Source: Arcticibacter eurypsychrophilus
GTDB taxonomy: Bacteria > Bacteroidota > Bacteroidia > Sphingobacteriales > Sphingobacteriaceae
Assembly: GCF_001730525.1 (NCBI RefSeq)
Contig: NZ_MDFN01000007.1
Span: 62,001-126,000, forward strand
Direction of reading: 5' to 3'
DNA length: 64,000 bases
The notes beneath the pieces are model-generated. The model saw only the letters and a list, made by a program, of their open reading frames with translations. It did no database searches and was not told the origin of the DNA. Each line of letters opens with the position of its first letter. Position 1 is the first letter of the stretch. Both the position numbers and the translations under genes were made by a program. Below, in pieces: positions 23,749-33,189 of the stretch.

Positions 23749-26700
23749 ATGATGAGAAGATGCTGTTTACTATTGCTTTCAGGCCTGTTCTGTTTTCAGG
23801 TTTCCATAGCTCAATCCATTGGTTCAAAACAAGCGGATCCGGCTAAACCATGGGTGTTTTGGTATTGGATGCAAGCTAGTTTTTCCAAACAAGGGATTAC
23901 TAAAGATCTGGAAGCCATGAAAGAGGCCGGTATTGCAGGGGCTTATCTGGCGCCTATAAAGGGAAAGACGAATCCGCCTTTATATACTCCGGTGGTTGAA
24001 CAACTGAGTCCTGAATGGTGGAAAATGGTACGCTTTGCTCTTGATGAGGCAGATCGTCTGGGTATTAAAATTGCTATGCTTCCTAATGATGGCTTTGCTA
24101 CTGCCGGTGGACCATGGATTACGCCAGAGTTATCGATGCAAAAGGTGGTTTGGACCGAAACACGAATTAAAGGAGGTCAGCCTTTTGCGGATACATTGAG
24201 TCGTCCATCTTCTTATCAGGGGTATTATAAGGACATTGCTGTTTTGGCTTATCCGACTTCCTTAGGTTCAGGAATTTCTACCTTTACAACAATACCTAAG
24301 GTTACAAACAGCATTCCGGGTAAAAATGCTTCATTCCTGATTAAAAAGAGTAATAAAGAGAACTTTGCCAGCACTGATCCCTGCTGGATTCAATATGAAT
24401 TTGAGCAGCCTTTTACTTGTCGTACCGTTACTATTCATGTAAACAGTTTTAATAATCAGTCGCAACGATTAACTGTTGAAGCAAGTGACAATGGTACAGA
24501 CTTCAAAAAGGTAACCACATTGCAAGCTCCACGGTCAGGATGGCTGGATTGGGATGCCGACGTGACGAATGCAATAGCACCGGTTACTGCCCGTTTTTTT
24601 CGTTTTGTTTACGATAGGGAAGGTACTGAACCTGGTGGAGAGGATCTGGATGGTGCAAAATGGAAGCAAAATCTAAAAATCGCAGGGATTACGTTATCGT
24701 CTGCTGCAAGGGTTCATCAGTTTGAGGGCAAGACAGGAGAAGTTTGGCGCGTAAGTACTCGCACAACCCAAGAACAATTACCTTCTGGATTAGCTGTTCC
24801 TTTAAATAAAATTATCAACATCACGGATCATTTGGATTATAACAACAGGTTAACCTGGACACCTGAAGCAGGAGATTGGACGATTTTACGGATCGGTCAT
24901 ACTTCTACAGGTCACATGAATGAAACTGCAGGAGCAGGTAAGGGTTTGGAGTCTGATAAGTTTAATCCCGAAGCTGCAAAATTGCAATTCGATAAATGGT
25001 TCGGAGAAGCGGTACGTGTAGCTGGTCCTGATTTAACAGCACGCGTTTTGAAAGTATTTCATGTGGATAGCTGGGAATGCGGGAGTCAGAACTGGTCACC
25101 GGTATTTCAGGAAGAGTTTAAAAAGCGACGTGGATATGATTTAACGGCTTATCTTCCGGTGATGGCAGGGATTCCTGTTCAGGATGCTGAAGTATCAGAA
25201 CGATTTCTTTATGATGTAAGGCAAACCATTGCAGAGGTGCTTCAGGATAATTTCTTTAAGGTGCTGAGAGACTTGGCGCATGAAAAGGGGGCTACATTTA
25301 CAGCAGAGACGACCGCACCGATAATGACAGCAGATGGTTTGATGCATTTTCGCGATGTAGACGTGCCAATGGGCGAGTTCTGGTTAAGAAGTCCTTCTCA
25401 CGACAAGCCGAATGACATGATGGATGCCATCAGTGCTGCCCATATCTATGGAAAGCCAATTGTGCAGGCTGAGGCCTTTACTGAGTTACGCATGGCATGG
25501 GATGAACATCCCGGAATGTTGAAGACTTTACAGGATCGAAATTATGCATTGGGAATTAACCGACTGGTATACCATGTGTTTACTCATAATCCATGGCCCG
25601 ACCGCAAGCCAGGAATGACGCTTGATGGGGTAGGGTTACTGTTTCAAAGAGATCAGACCTGGTGGAAACCGGGAAAAGCATGGGTTGATTATGCACAGCG
25701 GTCTCAGGTTTTACTTCAAAAAGGAAGTCCTGTAACCGATATTGCTGTCTTTACGGGTGAAGAGATTCCTAGAAGGGCGATATTGCCTGATAGGCTGGTT
25801 TCCACATTACCCGGAATTTTTGGAAAAGAGCGGGTAAGAATTGAACGGATCAGAAAAGAAAATAAGGGGTTACCGATGAAACAAATGCCTGCAGGGGTAA
25901 ATGTTTCTGCGAATTTATTTGAGCCGCAAAACTGGCTCGATCCATTAAGGGGATATGCGTACGATTCCTTTAATCCGGATGCGTTATTAAGATTGGCTAC
26001 TGTAAAGGATGGCCGGGTTGATTTTCCAGGTGGAGCAAGTTATGCTTTACTGGTTTTTCCGGGGAAACATCCTATGCAGCCTAACAGTCAGGTGATGTCT
26101 GTAGCTGTTGCCGAGAAAATCCTTGAGCTTGTGCAGGAAGGGGCAACTGTACTTTTGGCTGAGCGTCCGGTTATTACTCCCGGACTTGCGTCCGCATCTC
26201 AAAATGATCAGAGGTTATCGCAGTTGACAGAGGAACTATGGGGTGGAGCATTTAAGACGGTTCAGGATGGTTCTGAGAGTTTTAGGATGAAGGGAATTAA
26301 AGCCGGAAGGGTGATTCTTGGTCCTTTTGCTGCTACTTCATTTGATAAAATAGGGATTAAGCATGATGTGGAAATCAGGGATAAGGCAGGAGAAAGAGCT
26401 TCGGGCTTCGTGTGGACACACCGTAAGGACTTAGCATCTGAGATCTATTTTATTGCCAACCAGGATTCTGTTAAGAAGACGGTATCTCTGTTTTTTAGAG
26501 TAACAGGTAAAGCTCCCGAATTCTATAATGCTGTAACTGGTGCAAGTTATTTGGCCAGTCAATATGTAATAGCAGATGGGGTAACTACCCTAAATTGTCA
26601 GTTTGAACCGAATGCATCCGTTTTTGTCCAGTTTAAGCAAAAGACTTCTGTTGCGTCCTTGAATAAGGGGAATAATTGGAAAGAAACACAGGTGCTTCAA

Positions 26701-27174
26701 ACGATCAGTAAACCCTGGATGGTGCAATTTGATCAGACATTGGGCGGACCAGAGAAAGCTGTTGATTTTAAAGAGTTGAGTAGCTGGTCGGAGAATGCCG
26801 ACTCATTAATTCGCAATTATTCGGGAACAGCAAGTTATGCAAGCTCGTTTAAATTGAATGCGGTAAAGGCAAACGAGAAAGTATGGTTAAACCTTGGCGA
26901 GATCTCCAATATTGCGGAAGTAGAAGTAAACGGGATCAATTGTGGAGTAATCTGGACTGCGCCTTATCGGGCAGATGTAACGAAGGCCATCAGGAAGGGC
27001 AACAATAAGATCCTGATTCGGGTAACCAATACTTGGGCGAACCGTTTGATGGCAGATCAGCGTTTGCCTGAAGATAAAAGAATTACGCGCACCACAGCAC
27101 CTTTTCGTCTGGATGGAAAACCACTCCTTAAAGGAGGTTTGATAGGGCCGGTAACCTTGATAAAAGAAAAATAA
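23749..27174 (+). CDS. GH106 alpha-L-rhamnosidase, secreted
   Basis: An 1141-residue protein with a signal peptide to about residue 22 (SIAQS). The opening PWVFWYWMQASFSKQGITKD and GIAGAYLAPI are hallmarks of GH106, followed by a long TIM-barrel region with beta insertions (VFHVDSWECGSQNW, FTAETTAPIMT, IVQAEAFTE). A C-terminal galactose-binding-like jelly roll (about 1045-1135) has LNLGEISNIAEVEVNG and IRVTNTWANRL. GH106 enzymes remove alpha-L-rhamnose, for example from rhamnogalacturonan-II, so this is the fourth rhamnosidase-type gene in the block. ATGATG allows a start at 23749 or 23752. The GH127 gene follows after 6 nt, indicating an operon. Confidence 0.93.
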   Translation: MMRRCCLLLLSGLFCFQVSIAQSIGSKQADPAKPWVFWYWMQASFSKQGITKDLEAMKEAGIAGAYLAPIKGKTNPPLYTPVVEQLSPEWWKMVRFALDEADRLGIKIAMLPNDGFATAGGPWITPELSMQKVVWTETRIKGGQPFADTLSRPSSYQGYYKDIAVLAYPTSLGSGISTFTTIPKVTNSIPGKNASFLIKKSNKENFASTDPCWIQYEFEQPFTCRTVTIHVNSFNNQSQRLTVEASDNGTDFKKVTTLQAPRSGWLDWDADVTNAIAPVTARFFRFVYDREGTEPGGEDLDGAKWKQNLKIAGITLSSAARVHQFEGKTGEVWRVSTRTTQEQLPSGLAVPLNKIINITDHLDYNNRLTWTPEAGDWTILRIGHTSTGHMNETAGAGKGLESDKFNPEAAKLQFDKWFGEAVRVAGPDLTARVLKVFHVDSWECGSQNWSPVFQEEFKKRRGYDLTAYLPVMAGIPVQDAEVSERFLYDVRQTIAEVLQDNFFKVLRDLAHEKGATFTAETTAPIMTADGLMHFRDVDVPMGEFWLRSPSHDKPNDMMDAISAAHIYGKPIVQAEAFTELRMAWDEHPGMLKTLQDRNYALGINRLVYHVFTHNPWPDRKPGMTLDGVGLLFQRDQTWWKPGKAWVDYAQRSQVLLQKGSPVTDIAVFTGEEIPRRAILPDRLVSTLPGIFGKERVRIERIRKENKGLPMKQMPAGVNVSANLFEPQNWLDPLRGYAYDSFNPDALLRLATVKDGRVDFPGGASYALLVFPGKHPMQPNSQVMSVAVAEKILELVQEGATVLLAERPVITPGLASASQNDQRLSQLTEELWGGAFKTVQDGSESFRMKGIKAGRVILGPFAATSFDKIGIKHDVEIRDKAGERASGFVWTHRKDLASEIYFIANQDSVKKTVSLFFRVTGKAPEFYNAVTGASYLASQYVIADGVTTLNCQFEPNASVFVQFKQKTSVASLNKGNNWKETQVLQTISKPWMVQFDQTLGGPEKAVDFKELSSWSENADSLIRNYSGTASYASSFKLNAVKANEKVWLNLGEISNIAEVEVNGINCGVIWTAPYRADVTKAIRKGNNKILIRVTNTWANRLMADQRLPEDKRITRTTAPFRLDGKPLLKGGLIGPVTLIKEK

Positions 27175-27180
27175 GTGACC

Positions 27181-29223
27181 ATGAACAAAATTTATAAAGG
27201 ACTGATCGTGCTGGGGATAGTGATGCTGGGAGCGCCTAAAGGGTATTCGCAAGCAAGCAAGAGTCTGGTGAACACATCAAATAGTCCGTTTGCAAAACTA
27301 AGCGGTGTGAATATGAATGCCGTTAAATTAACGGATGGCTTTTGGGCTGAAAAGTTTAAAGTATGTCAGGATTCGATGATTCCCTACATGTGGAATTTGT
27401 ATAAGGATCCAAAAACGGCTCATGCGTTTACTAACTTTGAGATAGCTGCGGGATTAAAGGAAGGGGTACATGTAGGCCCTCCATTTCATGATGGCGATTT
27501 TTATAAGCTGATAGAGGCTCTAGCATCTGTTTATGCTGTTACAAAAGATCCTAAAATCGATAAGATGATGGATGAGGTGATTCCAGTGATTGCTAAATGT
27601 CAGCGGTCAGATGGGTATATCCACACGCCAACGATGATTGAGGAGAAAAACAAAACGGCAGGAGCTGCAGCGTTTAAGGATCGGCTTCATTTTGAAACGT
27701 ACAATCTGGGACATCTGATGACCGCTGCATGTATTCACTATCGGGCAACAGGTAAGACTACACTGTTGAAAATTGCGATTAAAGCGACCGATTACCTATA
27801 TGAATTTCATAAAAAAGCTTCACCTGAATTAGCGCGTAACGCCATATGTCCATCCCATTATATGGGTGTAGTGGAAATGTACAGGACCACTAAAGATCCG
27901 CGGTATCTGGAGCTTTCCAAGAATTTGATTAATATCCGTGGATTGGTGGAGAATGGAACGGACGATAACCAGGATCGTGTTCCTTTCAGGCAACAGACCA
28001 AGGCAATGGGACATGCAGTAAGAGCAAATTATCTGTACGCCGGTGTGGCAGATGTATATGCTGAAACGGGTGATACCTCTTTATTGTCGCGGTTGAATTT
28101 GATGTGGAATGATGTGGTGGAACGTAAAATGTATGTCACAGGTGCTTGTGGTGCCTTGTACGATGGCGTGTCTCCTGATGGAACATCTTATGATCCAATT
28201 GATGTACAGAAAATACATCAGGCTTACGGGCGCGATTATCAACTCCCGAACTTTACAGCTCATGGGGAAACCTGTGCCAATATTGGGAATGTATTATGGA
28301 ACTGGAGAATGCTGCAGTTAACTGGTGATGCACACTACACGGATGTGATGGAACTAGCTCTTTATAATAGTGTCCTTTCGGGTATTAGTCTTAATGGTAA
28401 GAATTTTTTATATACCAATCCCTTAAGTACGTCTGATGATTTGTCATTTCAACAACGCTGGTCGAAAGATCGGGTAGGGTATATCGCCTTATCAAATTGT
28501 TGTCCGCCTAATGTGGTTCGCACGATAGCAGAAGTGAGCAATTACCTGTATAATACCTCTGATAAAGGACTTTGGTTTAATCTGTACGGAGGTAGTGAAC
28601 TGGCTACTACATTAAAGGACGGGTCGAAAATTAAACTTACACAAACTACCAGCTATCCTTGGGATGGAACGATCAGTATTTATTTGAAGGAATTTTCAAA
28701 TAAACCTGTCTCACTGTTTTTTAGGATCCCAGGATGGTCTAAGAATGCCACTTTAACTGTTAATGGTAAACCTGTAGATTTGGCGCTGATACCTGGCGAA
28801 TATGCTGAAATTAATAAAAAATGGTCAAAGGGGGACAAGATTCAATTGATTCTGCCGATGCCGGTAGCTTTAATGGAAGCGAATCCTTTGGTAGAGGAAA
28901 CCCGTAATCAGGTAGCTGTAAAAAGAGGACCTTTAGTATATTGTTTAGAATCAACCGATTTACTGAAAGGTGAGAAATTGTTTGATATCACTATTCCTTT
29001 TCAGATTAAGTTGACTCCTGTAAATACAAGAATTGTTAATAGTTCAATAACTTTATTAGAAGGAGATGCGATGCGTACAGGAAAAGGCCAATGGGAAAAT
29101 AAACTGTATCGTGAGGTGTCAAATAAACAACAGGAAGCTGTACATATCCGTTTAATTCCTTATTATGCATGGGGAAACCGTGGGCATAATGATATGGCGG
29201 TATGGTTACCATTGAGCAGATAA
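27181..29223 (+). CDS. GH127 beta-L-arabinofuranosidase (DUF1680), secreted
   Basis: From the ATG at 27181 the protein has 680 residues; an in-frame GTG at 27175 is less likely. Signal peptide ends near YSQAS. The fold is the (alpha/alpha)6 barrel plus beta domains of GH127. The zinc-cysteine catalytic set is visible: HGETC with Glu363 and Cys365, and SNCCPPN with Cys440 and Cys441. These match Glu338, Cys340, Cys417 and Cys418 of HypBA1, in which the first cysteine of the CC pair is the nucleophile. It should release beta-L-arabinofuranose. The motif set is complete, so activity is likely. It lies between GH106 and an esterase in one operon. Confidence 0.93.
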   Translation: MNKIYKGLIVLGIVMLGAPKGYSQASKSLVNTSNSPFAKLSGVNMNAVKLTDGFWAEKFKVCQDSMIPYMWNLYKDPKTAHAFTNFEIAAGLKEGVHVGPPFHDGDFYKLIEALASVYAVTKDPKIDKMMDEVIPVIAKCQRSDGYIHTPTMIEEKNKTAGAAAFKDRLHFETYNLGHLMTAACIHYRATGKTTLLKIAIKATDYLYEFHKKASPELARNAICPSHYMGVVEMYRTTKDPRYLELSKNLINIRGLVENGTDDNQDRVPFRQQTKAMGHAVRANYLYAGVADVYAETGDTSLLSRLNLMWNDVVERKMYVTGACGALYDGVSPDGTSYDPIDVQKIHQAYGRDYQLPNFTAHGETCANIGNVLWNWRMLQLTGDAHYTDVMELALYNSVLSGISLNGKNFLYTNPLSTSDDLSFQQRWSKDRVGYIALSNCCPPNVVRTIAEVSNYLYNTSDKGLWFNLYGGSELATTLKDGSKIKLTQTTSYPWDGTISIYLKEFSNKPVSLFFRIPGWSKNATLTVNGKPVDLALIPGEYAEINKKWSKGDKIQLILPMPVALMEANPLVEETRNQVAVKRGPLVYCLESTDLLKGEKLFDITIPFQIKLTPVNTRIVNSSITLLEGDAMRTGKGQWENKLYREVSNKQQEAVHIRLIPYYAWGNRGHNDMAVWLPLSR

Positions 29224-29237
29224 AACCAGTATAACAC

Positions 29238-30659
29238 ATGAAATATTTATTTACCATTCTTTTTGTGCTTGTTGCACAACTAGCAACACAAGCAGAAATT
29301 AAATTAGCTTCCATATTTACGGATAATATGGTGTTACAGCAACAGTCCAGCGTTCCAGTATGGGGATGGGCAAAGGCAGGGAGTTCGGTTACCTTAATCC
29401 CTTCGTGGAATAACAAAACCTATACCATTAAAGCAAATTCGAATGGTAAGTGGAAGCTACAGGTTGAAACTCCTGTTGCGGGAGGCCCTTTTGAAATTAG
29501 CATCAGTGATGGTACTCCGCTAAAATTGAGCAATGTACTGATTGGTGAAGTTTGGTTATGTTCCGGACAATCCAATATGGAAATGCCGCTAAGAGGGTTT
29601 AAGTCTCAGCCTATATTGGGATCAAATAATGCGATACTGAAATCAAAGAATAGCAATATCAGGATCTATACGGTTCCTCGGTCATCAATAACAACGGAAC
29701 AGGAAAATAGTAAACCTTCACCCTGGAAAGTGGCTGGAGCAGAGTCGGTTTCGAGTTTCAGTGCAACGGCTTATTACTTTGCTCGCTTACTTCAGGAAAT
29801 GCTAAACGTACCCGTAGGAGTGATCAATTCAAGTTATGGCGGTTCTACCATAGAGGCATGGATGGATCCTGAAACCTTAAAACCGTTTAAAGATATTAAG
29901 GTTCCCGGTAAAAAAGACTCTATTATTGAAAAAAGCCGTACCCCTACGACGTTATACAATGGAATGATTTATCCGATTGTTGGTTACGGGATTAAAGGTT
30001 GTATCTGGTATCAGGGGGAATCTAACAATGGACGGCCGGATCAGTATGAAAAGCTCTTTGCAGCTATGGTAAATCAATGGCGGACAGAATGGGGTGGAAC
30101 ACAATTTCCTTTCTATTTTGCTCAGATCGCTCCTTATACTTATGTAACGCCTACTTCTGTTAATCAGGGTAAAAAGTTTAACTCGGCGTACCTGAGAGAT
30201 GCACAGCGGAAATCAGTTGCACAGATTCCTAATACGGATATGGCGGTTCTGCTGGATCTTGGAGAAGAGAAATCCATTCATCCTATGCACAAGGAAGAAG
30301 GAGGTACCAGACTTGCGCTTTTGGCACTGGCAAAGACTTATGGAATGAAAGGCTTTGGATATGCAAGTCCGGAGTTGGATACTACAGCAGTTGATGGAAG
30401 TATTCTGACTGTTAAGTTCAAGAATGCAGGGAATGGCTTGACTTCCTTTGGTCAGAAGCTAAGTCAGTTTGAGATTGCGGGTGAGAATAAGACATTTTAT
30501 CCAGCAGATGCAGTGATTTCAGGAGCTACAGTTTTAGTTTCTTCGCCGTATGTAAAAGATCCGAAGCAGGTCCGTTATGCGTTTAAAGATTATGTGGTTG
30601 CTGATCTTTTTAGTACAGAAGGATTCCCTATTTCATCTTTTAGAACTGATAATTGGTAG
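29238..30659 (+). CDS. Sialate O-acetylesterase family SGNH esterase, secreted
   Basis: A 473-residue protein with a signal peptide ending near residue 19 (ATQAE). It has the SASA/DUF303 pattern: an N-terminal beta domain (DNMVLQQQSSVPVWGWA), the nucleophile block LCSGQSNMEMP with Ser112, IWYQGESNNGRP in the middle, and IHPMHKEEGG near residue 345 supplying the probable His. In plant-glycan loci this family removes acetyl groups from sugars other than sialic acid, so a pectin or hemicellulose O-acetylesterase is the likelier role. It follows GH127 after 14 nt. Its last 22 codons are duplicated immediately downstream in decayed form. Confidence 0.88.
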   Translation: MKYLFTILFVLVAQLATQAEIKLASIFTDNMVLQQQSSVPVWGWAKAGSSVTLIPSWNNKTYTIKANSNGKWKLQVETPVAGGPFEISISDGTPLKLSNVLIGEVWLCSGQSNMEMPLRGFKSQPILGSNNAILKSKNSNIRIYTVPRSSITTEQENSKPSPWKVAGAESVSSFSATAYYFARLLQEMLNVPVGVINSSYGGSTIEAWMDPETLKPFKDIKVPGKKDSIIEKSRTPTTLYNGMIYPIVGYGIKGCIWYQGESNNGRPDQYEKLFAAMVNQWRTEWGGTQFPFYFAQIAPYTYVTPTSVNQGKKFNSAYLRDAQRKSVAQIPNTDMAVLLDLGEEKSIHPMHKEEGGTRLALLALAKTYGMKGFGYASPELDTTAVDGSILTVKFKNAGNGLTSFGQKLSQFEIAGENKTFYPADAVISGATVLVSSPYVKDPKQVRYAFKDYVVADLFSTEGFPISSFRTDNW

Positions 30660-30726
30660 GATGTTGCTTGGCTTTTTAGTAGGGAAGGTTTTCCTGTATC
30701 ATCGTTAGGAACCGATAATTGATAAT
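30595..30726 (+). repeat. 66-bp duplication of the esterase 3' end
   Basis: The segment 30595-30660, which includes the esterase stop codon, is repeated at 30661-30726 without gaps at roughly 75-80 percent identity. In the same frame the second copy reads VAWLFSREGFPVSSLGTDN followed by TGA. The gene itself ends VADLFSTEGFPISSFRTDNW. Many changes are in third codon positions. This looks like the residual C terminus of a second, deleted esterase gene, and nothing shows that it is expressed. Confidence 0.75.
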
Positions 30727-33075
30727 ATGTTTCATAAAGCTCTTCTCTTTTTTCTTGTTTTAAGTTTGTCATTACCTGCATTGTTTGCTCAGCCAAAAGG
30801 TTTGAGCAACTATGATCTCGTATGGAATAAGCAGAGTCTAAATTCTGCTGAGTCTATGCCCTGTGGAGGAGGGGATATAGGCCTTAATGTATGGGTAGAA
30901 GGAGATGAGCTACTATTTTACATCTCAAGAAGCGGAACGTTTGATGAAAATAATACCCTGTTGAAGTTAGGCAGGGTAAGAATGAAGTTGAGCCCTAATC
31001 CGTTTAGTCAGGATGATTTCAAGCAAACTTTAGTGCTTAATAAGGGGCATGTTGAAATTGCGAGTAAAAAGAGTAAGCTCAATACACGAATTAATGTATG
31101 GGTAGATGTGTTTCGTCCAGTAGTACATGTGGATGTTAAAAGTGATCAGCCTTTGCTTGCAGAAGTCTCCTATGAAAGCTGGCGTTATGAAAATCGCTAT
31201 CCAAAAGGGAAAGAGAACAATGCCAATTCCTGGAAGTGGGCTCCGCAATATGAAGTCGTCACTTTTAGGGATTCTATTAAATTCAATAATAATCAGGTTG
31301 TTTTCTATCATCAGAATAAAGACCTTACTGTTTTTGATGCTGCTGTAAAACAGCAAGGATTAGCTGCTGTAAAAGATCAATTAATGAATCCTTTAAAGGG
31401 ACTATGTTTCGGCGGAGTTTTAAAAGGCGATGATATGAGGGTTTCAGGTACTTATACGGGCAAGTATCAAGATACAGAGTATAAAGGTTGGAAGCTGGTG
31501 AGTAATCAACCATCAAAGGAACATGCAATAGAGGTTGTACTACAGACCTCTTATTCGGAAAACAGTGTTGTACTTCAGATTATTCATTCGGAGAATAACT
31601 GGAACTTATTATTGGATCAATCAGTTAAACAATATGCCAAAGCAGATCGATCAGCCTATAGTAAAACCCTGGAATGGTGGAAGCAGTTTTGGAACCGGAG
31701 CTATATTTTTATTAATCCTTCCAACAAAGATGAATCACAGGAGGCTTGGCAGGTAGGACGCAACTACCAGTTGTTTCGCTACATGCTGGGTTGTAATGCC
31801 TTTGGGAAATACCCCACTAAGTTTAATGGAGGGCTGTTTACTGTAGATCCTTCATCTACCGATTCGACATTTAAGTTTAGTCCTGATTTTCGAAATTGGG
31901 GAGGGGGGACCCATACGGCACAGAATCAGAGGCTGGTTTACTGGCCGATGCTAAGAAGCGGAGATTTTGAAATGATGAAGCCGCAGTTTGATTTCTATCT
32001 AAATCTCCTGCGCAATGCAGAATTGCGGACCTCTTTTTACTGGCATCATAAGGGGGCAAGTTTTACTGAACAACTGGAAAATTTTGGTCTTCCGAATCCT
32101 GCGGAATACAACTGGAAAAGACCTGCTGGTTATGATATGGGCATGGAGCATAATGCCTGGCTGGAATATGAATGGGATACGGTACTTGAGTTTTGCCAGA
32201 TGATTCTGGAGACCGAGCGTTATCAGAATAAAGACATCCATACGTATCTTCCGCTTATAGAAAGTTCGCTTACTTTTTTTAATGAACATTATCAGTATTT
32301 GGCTAAACAAAGGGGAAGTAAGGCCTTTGATTCCAATGGTTATTTGGTATTATATCCCGGCTCTGCGGCCGAGACCTATAAAATGACCTATAACTCATCA
32401 TCTACTATTGCGGCTTTGAAAACAGTGCTGACACGGCTTCTTGAACTTCCTTCCAGTTATCTGGATGAGGAGAAGAGGAAATCGTGGAAATTGATGCTTA
32501 GTCGCATACCACCCATTAGTTTTAGGGAATCCTCGGGGCACCCTACGATAGCACCCGCTAAGTTGTGGGAGCGGATCAATAATACTGAGACACCGCAACT
32601 TTATCCCATTTATCCATGGGGAATCTATGGTTTAAATAAACCCGGTTTGGATACTGCTATCAATACCTATAAATATGATGTTGATGCGCTTCGTTTTAGA
32701 AGTCATATTGGCTGGAAACAGGATAATATTTTTGCCGCACGTTTAGGGCTAACCGAAGAGGCCCAAAAGCTTACTTTGCTGAAACTGAAAGATTCAGGAA
32801 GGCGCTTCCCGGCATTCTGGGGACCAGGTTATGATTGGGTTCCTGATCATAACTGGGGAGGCACCGGCATGATAGGGCTTCAGGAAATGCTGTTACAAAC
32901 TGATGGGAAAAAGATCTTTCTTTTGCCGGCATGGCCTAAAGATTGGAATGCCTCGTTTAAACTGCATGCCCCTTATCAAACCACCATCGAGGCTGTTATA
33001 GAAAACGGAAAGATAACTACTCTGCATGTAAACCCTGAAAGCAGAAGAAAAGATCTGGTGGTTGTAGAACAATAA
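30727..33075 (+). CDS. DUF5703 / GH95-like secreted protein
   Basis: A 782-residue protein with a signal peptide to about residue 21 (LFAQP). The N-terminal beta-rich part (about 25-290) starts with YDLVWNKQSLNSAESMPCGGGDIGLNVW, of which the CGGGDIGLNVW stretch is typical of DUF5703 proteins; the rest is an (alpha/alpha)6-type barrel with NWGGGTHTAQNQRLVYWPM and YDMGMEHNAW, followed by a C-terminal beta domain. The layout resembles GH95 fucosidase/galactosidase proteins, but I cannot assign a catalytic pair or substrate. It is the last plus-strand gene of the block and is convergent with the GH3 gene. The position after GH106, GH127 and an esterase suggests action on the same side chain. Confidence 0.7.
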   Translation: MFHKALLFFLVLSLSLPALFAQPKGLSNYDLVWNKQSLNSAESMPCGGGDIGLNVWVEGDELLFYISRSGTFDENNTLLKLGRVRMKLSPNPFSQDDFKQTLVLNKGHVEIASKKSKLNTRINVWVDVFRPVVHVDVKSDQPLLAEVSYESWRYENRYPKGKENNANSWKWAPQYEVVTFRDSIKFNNNQVVFYHQNKDLTVFDAAVKQQGLAAVKDQLMNPLKGLCFGGVLKGDDMRVSGTYTGKYQDTEYKGWKLVSNQPSKEHAIEVVLQTSYSENSVVLQIIHSENNWNLLLDQSVKQYAKADRSAYSKTLEWWKQFWNRSYIFINPSNKDESQEAWQVGRNYQLFRYMLGCNAFGKYPTKFNGGLFTVDPSSTDSTFKFSPDFRNWGGGTHTAQNQRLVYWPMLRSGDFEMMKPQFDFYLNLLRNAELRTSFYWHHKGASFTEQLENFGLPNPAEYNWKRPAGYDMGMEHNAWLEYEWDTVLEFCQMILETERYQNKDIHTYLPLIESSLTFFNEHYQYLAKQRGSKAFDSNGYLVLYPGSAAETYKMTYNSSSTIAALKTVLTRLLELPSSYLDEEKRKSWKLMLSRIPPISFRESSGHPTIAPAKLWERINNTETPQLYPIYPWGIYGLNKPGLDTAINTYKYDVDALRFRSHIGWKQDNIFAARLGLTEEAQKLTLLKLKDSGRRFPAFWGPGYDWVPDHNWGGTGMIGLQEMLLQTDGKKIFLLPAWPKDWNASFKLHAPYQTTIEAVIENGKITTLHVNPESRRKDLVVVEQ

Positions 33076-33143
33076 TTTTCCAGAAATAATTAAAAAGACA
33101 GCGATCAGATTGATAGCAGAACGGAGTTTGTAGAACAATAATC
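33063..33143 (+). repeat. Short repeat of the DUF5703 gene 3' end
   Basis: The 14 bases TGTAGAACAATAAT, covering the last codons and stop of the gene ending at 33075, recur at 33129 with an offset of 66 bp. In the matching frame the downstream copy reads DSRTEFVEQ-stop, against ESRRKDLVVVEQ-stop in the gene. The match weakens quickly upstream, so the duplication is short or strongly decayed. Confidence 0.5.
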
Positions 33144-33189
33144 ATTTACGAAGAGAACAGACTTACAGCGTCAGTTCTTTTCGTAAATG
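33143..33189. terminator. Hairpin between convergent DUF5703 and GH3 genes
   Basis: Arms 33143-33158 and 33174-33189 pair over 16 bp with one G-T position and a 15-nt loop. The right arm lies in the last codons of the minus-strand GH3 gene and its stop codon is in the loop. No clear U-tract follows on either strand, so this may be a transcription block for convergent genes or an mRNA 3'-end stabiliser rather than a classical intrinsic terminator. Confidence 0.5.
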
